Source: Microbispora hainanensis (GTDB taxonomy: Bacteria > Actinomycetota > Actinomycetes > Streptosporangiales > Streptosporangiaceae). Taken from it: a DNA stretch of 64,000 nucleotides. Made by a program: the position numbers and the translations under genes. The stretch covers positions 7,688,001 to 7,752,000 of the forward strand of contig NZ_CP108086.1 of assembly GCF_036186745.1 (NCBI RefSeq). The letters are read 5' to 3'. Shown in pieces: positions 62,001-64,000 of this stretch (position 1 is its first letter; each line of letters opens with the position of its first letter). The notes below the pieces were generated by a model. The model searched no databases and was not told the DNA's origin. It was given only the letters and a program-made list of their open reading frames with translations.

Positions 62001-64000
62001 CGAACGCGCGGGCCAGGCCGAGCAGCCCCGCCGCCTCCGCGCGTGCCGCCGCGTCGGCCGGTCCCCCCTCCATGCCGTCGAACGGCACCGCGCCCGAGGT
62101 GACCACCGTCAGCGTCCCCCGCCCGGGACGCTCCCCCGCGATGAGGGCCTTCATCAGCCGGAACAGGCCGAGCATGACGGGATGCCCGGAGGCGTCGCCG
62201 GGACGCGTACCAGCCAGGTAGTAGACCCGGTCGTATGGCGGGTCGAGCCGCGCCGGATCGAGTTCGGCCAGCGGGAGTGCCCGGGTGTGGCCACCGTTGT
62301 GGAGCGCGAGCAGCGCGCGGGCGAGCGCGGCCGACTCCTCCGTGTGGACGACCAGCACCCGCCGCCCGCCGTCGGCGTCCGCACCGGCAGGGACGCGCTC
62401 CCGCGGCCCGGCCTCCCGCCATTGCGGCACGTACAGCATGCCGTCCAGGGCATCCGGCACCGGTCGTACGACGAGACCGGACAGCCGCACCAGGACGCGT
62501 CCGTCGCGATCGGCCACCTCGATCGTGAAGTGGTGCTCGCCGTCCCGGGTGACGTGCGCGTACGCGGGGCCGGTGAGCGGCGCGAGGACGTCGACCAGGT
62601 CGGCGGAGAACGGCACGGCGGGGCCGGTCGCGCCGTCGGCGACGAGGGCGGCCGCCGTCTGCAGCGCGCCGTCGAGCAGCGCCGGGTGCACGGTGAAGCG
62701 GTCCTCGCCCGGCCGGGACCCGACCGGCGTGCCGTCCGGGGCGTTGGTGAGCGTGCCCAGCGCCTCCTCCGGGCCCAGGAGGACCTCGGTGAGGGTGCGG
62801 AAGGCCGGGCCGTACTCGATTCCCGCCGCGGTGAAGGTCCTGTACAGCTCGTCCGCGGTCCGCCGCTCACGGCAGCGGGCCCGGATGGCGGCCAGGTCCA
62901 GGGTGTCGACCTGGCCGTGCGCCGGGGACACCCGGCCGGTGACGTACGGGGTGGCCGGGTCGCCGGCCGTCAGCGCGAACGTGCCGTCGGCGGCCAGCTC
63001 GACATGGACGGGCCCGTGGTCCGCTCCGAGCGGACGCAGCCAGCGCACCGACGACAGCGTGAACGGTGGCGTGGAGCCCCTCCGCGTGGCGGCGCCGGCC
63101 ACGGCCTCCACTGCCGCGGCGGCGGGCAGGATCGGCTCGCCGTTCACCTGGTGGTCGCGCAGGAGCCAGGGTACGGCGAGCCCGAACGCGTCCTCCCGTG
63201 CCCGCCCTTCCGGCATGGCCTGCGCGGTCCGCGGGGTGGGCCGGTCGGAGCGGGGGCCGCCGATCCAGTGCCGGTCGCGGGCGAACGGGTAGGCCGGCAG
63301 CGGCACACGGCGGGGCCGCCTGCCGCGGTGACGGTGCGCCCAGTCGACGGCCTCCCCCCTTACGTAGGCCGCGGCCAGCCGCTCCGCCTCGCCCGCTGCC
63401 TTGTCCGCCGTTTCGTCTGCCGGTGCCCCTGCCGCTTCCCCGGCGGGCTCGGCGCCGACCGGCGTGGCGATCAGGAAGGAGCCCGGCGCCCGGCCCGTAC
63501 GCAGCAGGGCGCGCAGCCGCTCCTCCAGCTCGGGCAGGTCGCGAGCGACGACGGCGGCCCGTACGGGAAGGTGACGGCGGCCCACGGCGAGCGTGTACGC
63601 GACGTCCTCCAGCGTGCACGACGCGGGCAGCGCGGCGACCGCGCCGGCCAGGTCGGCCAGCCGGCGGCGCAGCGCCTCGTCGGTCCGTGCGGAGACGGGC
63701 ACGACGTGAGCCTCGTCCGAGGAGTGACCGTCACGTGGCACCGGCCGTGGCGGCTCGGCGACCACGATGTGACAGTTCGTGCCGCTGAAACCGAAACTGC
63801 TCACCGTCGCGACCCGGCCGCCGGACGGGCCCGGCCGCCAGTCGGTCAGCTCCCGTACGACGTAGAACGGGCTGCCGTCGAAGTCGATGTGGGGATTGGG
63901 CCCGTCGAAGTGGACGGCGGGCGGCAGCTTGCCGTGCCGCATCGCCAGGAGCACCTTGATGAGCCCGGCCACCCCGGCCGCCATCGTCGTGTGGCCGACG
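49117..64000 (-). CDS. Giant trans-AT polyketide synthase with DUF-PLP lyase-TE ending, 5' end outside the window
   Basis: At least 4,960 residues; the reading frame is open to the right edge. It begins in the middle of a KS (VGHTTMAAG carries a catalytic His). Order from the edge, residues counted from the Met at 63984: KS(partial)-DH-KR-ACP; KS-DH-KR-ACP; KS-ACP-ACP-DUF-PLP lyase-TE. No acyltransferase domains occur, so malonyl units come from a free-standing AT. The PLP lyase resembles the SH domain of LnmJ, the leinamycin PKS that ends a chain with C-S cleavage. Its stop overlaps the HCS start. The matching AT and other PKS genes should lie beyond 64,000. Confidence 0.95.
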   Translation of the reverse strand, partial: VGHTTMAAGVAGLIKVLLAMRHGKLPPAVHFDGPNPHIDFDGSPFYVVRELTDWRPGPSGGRVATVSSFGFSGTNCHIVVAEPPRPVPRDGHSSDEAHVVPVSARTDEALRRRLADLAGAVAALPASCTLEDVAYTLAVGRRHLPVRAAVVARDLPELEERLRALLRTGRAPGSFLIATPVGAEPAGEAAGAPADETADKAAGEAERLAAAYVRGEAVDWAHRHRGRRPRRVPLPAYPFARDRHWIGGPRSDRPTPRTAQAMPEGRAREDAFGLAVPWLLRDHQVNGEPILPAAAAVEAVAGAATRRGSTPPFTLSSVRWLRPLGADHGPVHVELAADGTFALTAGDPATPYVTGRVSPAHGQVDTLDLAAIRARCRERRTADELYRTFTAAGIEYGPAFRTLTEVLLGPEEALGTLTNAPDGTPVGSRPGEDRFTVHPALLDGALQTAAALVADGATGPAVPFSADLVDVLAPLTGPAYAHVTRDGEHHFTIEVADRDGRVLVRLSGLVVRPVPDALDGMLYVPQWREAGPRERVPAGADADGGRRVLVVHTEESAALARALLALHNGGHTRALPLAELDPARLDPPYDRVYYLAGTRPGDASGHPVMLGLFRLMKALIAGERPGRGTLTVVTSGAVPFDGMEGGPADAAARAEAAGLLGLARAFGAEYPRWTVTCVDLGDVPDPGAAARAVRAETEGTPIVVRRGDRRWTRTLVPARLPAAGLPFPEGGVCLVVGGASGIGYELSRHLARAHGARLAWIGRRERDAEIERRMAEIASLGGEAVYERADVCDPAALRDAVARVRQRFGPVDGAVHSAAVPGDRTLANLDEETFLAALAPKTTGLVTLHEALRGEPLRFLVLFSSAATFVDTPGQAAYAAAGTFEDAYGLHLREAGAAPAVIVNWGYWGAVGMGADDRHSRRFADLDVGSIEPAEGMAALTRIVAAGVPQALVVKAGPAGLAGFGIEGVAPGSGGDRQTSGARVVAGARQGDGAAPSPAADDGRVAPAAGGTEAAPATVTGGTGEVPVPVGVRLDRQARDYVKRVFAEVLKFREADLGERTTFENFGIDSLISLNIINRFERDLGPLPSTLLFEQLTIEQLARYLAREHAERLSGVIALEHPEWPGQPEQPEQSDRPALSTSAEAPGSSDLPDAFGAPAASGASVLSAATSRAPSAVRDGDADGGADGARPVDVAIIGVSGRYPGSPDLAAFWRNLAEGNDCVTEVPADRWDWRPHFDPRRGRPQRTYSRWGGFIEGVDKFDAGFFGILPRDAVNIDPQERLFLETTWNLLEDAGYLGEHTREPRTGVFVGIMYGTYGELGATQWPRGRLSGAHSAYWSVANRVSYFFDLSGPSFAVDSACSSSLTAVHLAVESIRRGECRMAIAGGVNLILHPNHHVSLCAMNMLSADGACKVFDARADGYVPGEGVGAVLLKPLDRALADGDRIWGVIRGSAVNAGGKTAGFTVPNPNAQAELVSEALRRARVDPRTISYVEAHGTGTELGDPIEVSGLTRAFGAAGDHGTGRCAIGSVKANIGHLEAAAGVAGLTKVLLQMRHGTIAPCVHLETLSPKIDFAGSPFLPSSGAREWARPVVDLGGGPRAVPRRAGVSSFGAGGANAHVIVEEHTESRPRLADDGDRQLFLLSARNAERLRAYAARVADFVDDDAACDATLRELAYTSQVGRQEMTERLAVLATDRRGLAERLRAYVSGEPHPDVVTGRAEGAGTLLLLDDDEGAEFVATLLARRSLPKLARVWVAGAPVDWPVLWSAPVPLRASFPTYPFQRRRYWLDLDGPVLPVNTGAPDTTGAPDTTGATPATGPTRAGAGDARAASLGGSMTSVPPDAGWPGSGETALLRLDGGEPHLTDHRVGGVRWLPGAAVLGLVRSASGLSGAAVALRDVRWHHPINLESGIREVSVHFIQEEDARRFRVLGPGRDGAAYTEGLLARLAAAAPAADGVTGPQAARRDRAQVLELDAIRSRCGREIDVAGFYRELGRAGLDYGPGLRVVSALRVGDGECLARLTALAVSTTSTAPTVPIVPALSVAPTALAMSAVSALSAEPDPVAARGVQAAQAAYGSSAGEPSAEETGGDGDDGGLARQAALLDGAFQAAAALVEGSAGYVPVGLDQALFLVPLPSACWVHVVEKARDVRGRRRFDLRLVDDDGAVLLAVDGLTVAPVTQPAPAGTGRISAPTSASTSASTSAPTSAPIGASTSAPIGGSDGGGWQSAGSIDAARASVAAATAVATATQGDAGAGECRYLRPVWRPAGPPRQGRPPRVALLDLADEPLRLAVGSELAGRGVTCVSVVAGADYGRRDDGTYTLIPGHPDHCRRVMDDLAGRGLLPDAFLRVPAAGARDASADVREGFHAPFWTAVSILGRNGGAPLRAVVAHGDGTGLIRPAYAAVAGTLRTLALEHSRFTAARVEVDPGTSGERLAALLAEELCAESGGVTEVRYDSAGRHVRGLDDFTPADVAGLPLRPGGTYLITGGAGALGLLVAEFLAGHGPVNLVLTGRSPLDETRRARVEALDREGVRVRYLAADIAVRSDAERLLQRVREEFGALHGVVHAAGVTRDARAVLKTPGEVAEVLAPKIDGALHLDALTRDDPLDFFVLFSSATAEMGNLGQADYAYANGFLDAFAREREQERQAGRRAGRTVAIGYPLWREGGMAVDEATERLMARHWGIAPLSTPAGLEAFRRALAGDEPSFVVFQPAVAESTGGPGARDAAMPSRVAYEASGAASGGAPAHASEEGGGQHAEGYAAHVERDLRAVAARFLLVDQSEVDPDADLMELGFDSVSLTELINEVNERYSLELLPTVLFECPTLTGFAAYLDAHHRAELAARHGNRERPADEGTDRPAADEPVTVAAEPGAARGGDAGDGDGGVREPHGARGPVEVAVVGMAGMLPGSSDLTEFWRHLMRGDDLVGPVPDDRADLRADDRTRHLQGGFLDDVAAFDAGLFGISPAEAALMDPQQRLFLQAAWRAIEDAGHRPSELAGTATGLFAGVATSDYDALLTRHGVPVQAHMATGVAHAVLANRVSHLLDLRGPSEAVDTACSSALVAIHRAVRAIQAGECETALAGGVNVLLNPDVFVAFTQSGMLSPDGRCKTFDAAADGYVRGEGVGVVMLKPLDRALAEGDHVYAVVRGTAVNHCGRSASLTAPNPEAQADVLVRAHREAGADPATVTYIEAHGTGTRLGDPIEIEGLKKAFSRLYEEWGRPMPRTPHIGIGSVKTNIGHLEAAAGIAGVLKVLLAMEHGELPATLHRREVNPYLRLDGTPFHLVDAALSWPVTPGPDGRPIRRAGVSSFGFGGSNAHVVLERAVTREEETVESSHAGPELFVLSAPTRGALRAYATRLAGFLAERPGLELSRVAYTLQAGREELRERLAVVAASHEELVSALRAAAEGDTAARGDRATGDTTPGHHGVIHLGTAARNAGPCDEEDLHALARAWVAGARVDWAAHRARRAGRGARPPRRLPMPSFPFSRTRFWFTREESRPVPEVITEVTVQKPNQHVRHSMGPRPARRARVRLAPPDAARGQEDPAWPGEPRERPEPAARGVAAPADGGRTASSEPAALHAPPELTPRPVAAPAFVRVTAEAAAPVTRSIREHLARILAMPAEEIEGDRPFAELGLDSIFRMDLARKLGAAYGLELKAEDMYEHDSVDALAAHITSLTAPSGGRPTHDGDARGSHTPNGHAPAAGAPAGGALSGNRTSEMNGNHAFAMRGDDAEHGDGREAAERAVRDLVESVIRRPLDPTRSFEHNALTSFDMLRVISALEKRLGGLRKSLLFDRPTLAELTRWLRDTFGAAAVASLGASGDGAPSRVGPGIPDGATGSSASRAVESSAEEKGAPLIVPRAAVAGRPGLREVVADLERRYAKETGLAGRDIAPLLFLGSSRQGFFTFSQRDDDLFSWSYVGSEEHFTELAAEYLDYARGRGLRASFLSLRRLEEAGGHRLTATPFGAVQRLEDLSRFTLKGGRMSRLRYMVQRFERSGSCRTVEYRSGSDPATDRRLAELVDRWAGGKQMTNPYVRRVREEIREGLLDERHRVFLTYLDDALANAVVVTRIPSENGYLLDVEFYPADGPLGGLEYAIVQIIGVLVAEGCTLFSFGASFGAKVCDSPNAAPEVEQGLEELRGAGIFGAGNFQFKNKFRPVNVPLYLCQPADGPRTPVADVILMIADPSAPTGITAPAAPDRPTASDDGPASDGRAAVSAPAAVAVSSGPSRRGDAGPAVTAEEREALLAAHGHNPLRLPPEAVEFDLVTDSWAERTDEVVARRAEELIRRAAEPGAGDELTPPWLPFETVVAAPSGRAAEALLCRSWPGRRGAVPHNGLFPTLLFNLADNGFDPVPLPSVSSGHFGGDLDLAALDRALEAGEIAFVAVELTGNAGGGAPVSAANLRQVRERAAAQGVPVVVDATRVVENAVFVAEHEPGHQGRGVWDVVRDLLSLADVVTMSATKDFGVHAGGLVATRLPEVAARLREEAELRGPGLNLLDRRALSLALADCEGVLKLVRQRMRGVRTLWRSLDAAGVPLAGPTGGPPGGHCLLLDLSRMDHLAGLPHPVPSFLAWMFRETGVRGGPHLAGDRLVRLAVPLGYGKAEIDLVAERLTGLFGSAAEVPCLVTAEEPVTALDAARAAYRPAGEVPSDIQDVLREGYRPADQNWAAVREAAPGVRRTLVAYVGGQVEVLSAGEGPTLLLMHPFNMGAGVFARQFRDLAGRCRVVVIHHPGVGATTADGDISLDGITALHFDVLRRLGVEFPVHVAGASFGSLLAQNFALRHPEATASLSIICGSYKYANRAGAVNRLERVVAEDLDHIVAGSGSARIREQRDDLEAALLRCESMDPRIGLRYLDVFAAEPDLLGRLPGISVPTLIVQGRHDSVIPLKTAHLLHGLIPDARYVEIPDAGHFPCVTHPEEVNHALAGFLRLGAGDERPGAAGRTASIKEGQGRR
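50110..51279 (-). other. PLP-dependent beta-eliminating lyase domain (SH/cysteine lyase type)
   Basis: About 390 residues (4236-4625) with tryptophanase/tyrosine phenol-lyase signatures: VELTGNAGGGAPVSAANLRQV, VPVVVDATRVVENAVFVAEH (Asp4419 contacts the PLP ring), VVTMSATKDFGVHAGGLVAT with Schiff-base Lys4462 (codon 50599-50601) and RLAVPLGYG near the end. In LnmJ the equivalent SH domain cleaves a C-S bond of a cysteine adduct on the nascent polyketide, leaving a thiol or persulfide. Confidence 0.88.
51430..52422 (-). other. DUF domain of the DUF-PLP lyase pair, DUF2156/MprF-like fold
   Basis: About 330 residues (3855-4185). The run LFSWSYVGSEEHFTELAAEYLDYA, FTLKGGRMSRLRYMVQRF (compare the F-x-L-x-G-x-K/R-x-x-x-LR pattern of lysyl-phosphatidylglycerol synthase C-terminal domains), the spaced W-x-G-G-K and the end ILVAEGCTLFSFGASFGAK point to a GNAT-related, DUF2156-like aminoacyl-transfer fold. 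Its biochemical job in leinamycin-type PKSs is not known to me. Confidence 0.6.
52555..55317 (-). other. PKS module 3, condensation part: KS-ACP-ACP
   Basis: KS (54025-55317) with Cys3054 (DTACSSA), His3189 and His3236. A long Arg/Pro/Ala linker leads to ACP-a (52960-53187) with Ser3635 in LGLDSIF. ACP-b (52555-52782) has Ser3768 in NALTSFDML, so the Asp normally before Ser is Thr. Tandem ACPs are common where a beta-branching cassette acts. No KR, DH or methyltransferase is seen in this module. Confidence 0.82.
55480..60432 (-). other. PKS module 2: KS-DH-KR-ACP
   Basis: KS (about 1185-1620) with Cys1356 (DSACSSS), His1491 (HGTGT) and His1532 (GHLEAAAG). DH (about 1845-2175) with His1862 (DHRVGGVRWLP) and Asp2100 (LLDGAFQ), interrupted by Ala/Ser/Thr/Val/Pro-rich stretches at 2020-2060. 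A Ser/Thr/Pro linker at 2180-2240 is encoded by seven 12-bp repeats (57346-57429). KR (about 2262-2710) with GGAGALG, Ser2611/2612, Tyr2625 and Asn2629. ACP (55480-55722) with Ser2793 (GFDSVSL). All active sites look intact. Confidence 0.9.
57346..57429. repeat. Seven 12-bp tandem units in the PKS gene
   Basis: Units of the form GRTCGRGGCGCY repeat seven times and encode the Ser/Thr/Ala/Pro linker after the second DH. Confidence 0.85.
60670..64000 (-). other. PKS module 1 visible: KS(partial)-DH-KR-ACP
   Basis: KS remnant through about residue 75, then linker. DH (about 265-515, 62440-63192) with catalytic His278 in DHQVNGEPILP and Asp438 in LLDGALQ. KR (about 540-960) with NADPH loop GGASGIG (732-738), Ser859/860 and Tyr873 (GQAAYAAAG); the usual Asn four residues after Tyr is Gly. 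ACP (60670-60912) with Ser1065 in FGIDSLIS. Predicted product of this module is an enoyl or hydroxyacyl thioester. Confidence 0.88.

Noticed and set aside
1-64000. tRNA, rRNA, insertion sequences or phage genes
   Set aside because: No cloverleaf, rRNA motif, transposase or integrase was recognised in any region inspected by eye; a tRNAscan/ISfinder run would be needed for certainty.

Overview
The window is GC-rich chromosomal DNA from an actinomycete. It carries phosphatidylinositol-mannoside (PIM) lipid genes, many GTG starts and GTGA/ATGA overlaps. The gene content would suit a Streptosporangiales- or Streptomyces-like organism, but nothing in the sequence fixes the genus.

Region 1 (1-17,700) is core metabolism, mostly on the minus strand. 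It has yebC, pdxT, a MarR regulator, pdxS, a DUF3048 lipoprotein, and the PIM block (membrane protein, pimA, PatA-type acyltransferase, pgsA), then a HIT-family hydrolase and thrS. Plus-strand genes interrupt this familiar actinobacterial order: an EF-G-like GTPase, a GHL10 glycosidase-like secreted protein, a large membrane protein and an Asp23/Gls24 protein. Region 2 (17,860-20,760) is a phosphoketolase with a divergent MarR regulator.

Region 3 (20,860-32,150) is a light-regulated carotenoid locus. It has TspO, a LitS-type ECF sigma factor, a LitR/CarH-type B12-binding MerR regulator, a small coupled ORF, crtI, crtB, plsX, a CrtA-type monooxygenase, a PlsY-like acyltransferase, a family 2 glycosyltransferase, a second CrtI-type desaturase and a CruF-type hydratase. 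There is no cyclase and no GGPP synthase. The set suggests an acyclic, hydroxylated/keto, glycosylated and possibly acylated carotenoid. A tandem 11-bp repeat lies just upstream of the sigma factor gene.

Region 4 (32,200-43,600) is mixed accessory content: an aldo/keto reductase, an alpha/beta hydrolase, a glycogen-debranching-type glucosidase, two paralogous secreted proteins with duplicated promoters flanking a fasciclin lipoprotein, small stress-type proteins (HicB-like, DUF2945, DUF3140, DUF4236), a Cys-rich copper-binding bundle, a MarR regulator and a low-complexity membrane protein.

Region 5 (43,880-64,000, running off the right edge) is a trans-AT polyketide cluster. A P450, a ferredoxin and a Crp/Fnr regulator precede a beta-branching cassette (Ser-type ketosynthase decarboxylase, donor ACP, HMG-CoA-synthase homologue). 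Upstream of the cassette on the minus strand is a giant PKS of more than 4,960 residues ending in KS-ACP-ACP-DUF-PLP lyase-thioesterase. The DUF plus PLP-lyase pair is the hallmark of leinamycin-type synthases, which put sulfur into a polyketide by C-S bond cleavage. This is the most notable system in the window.
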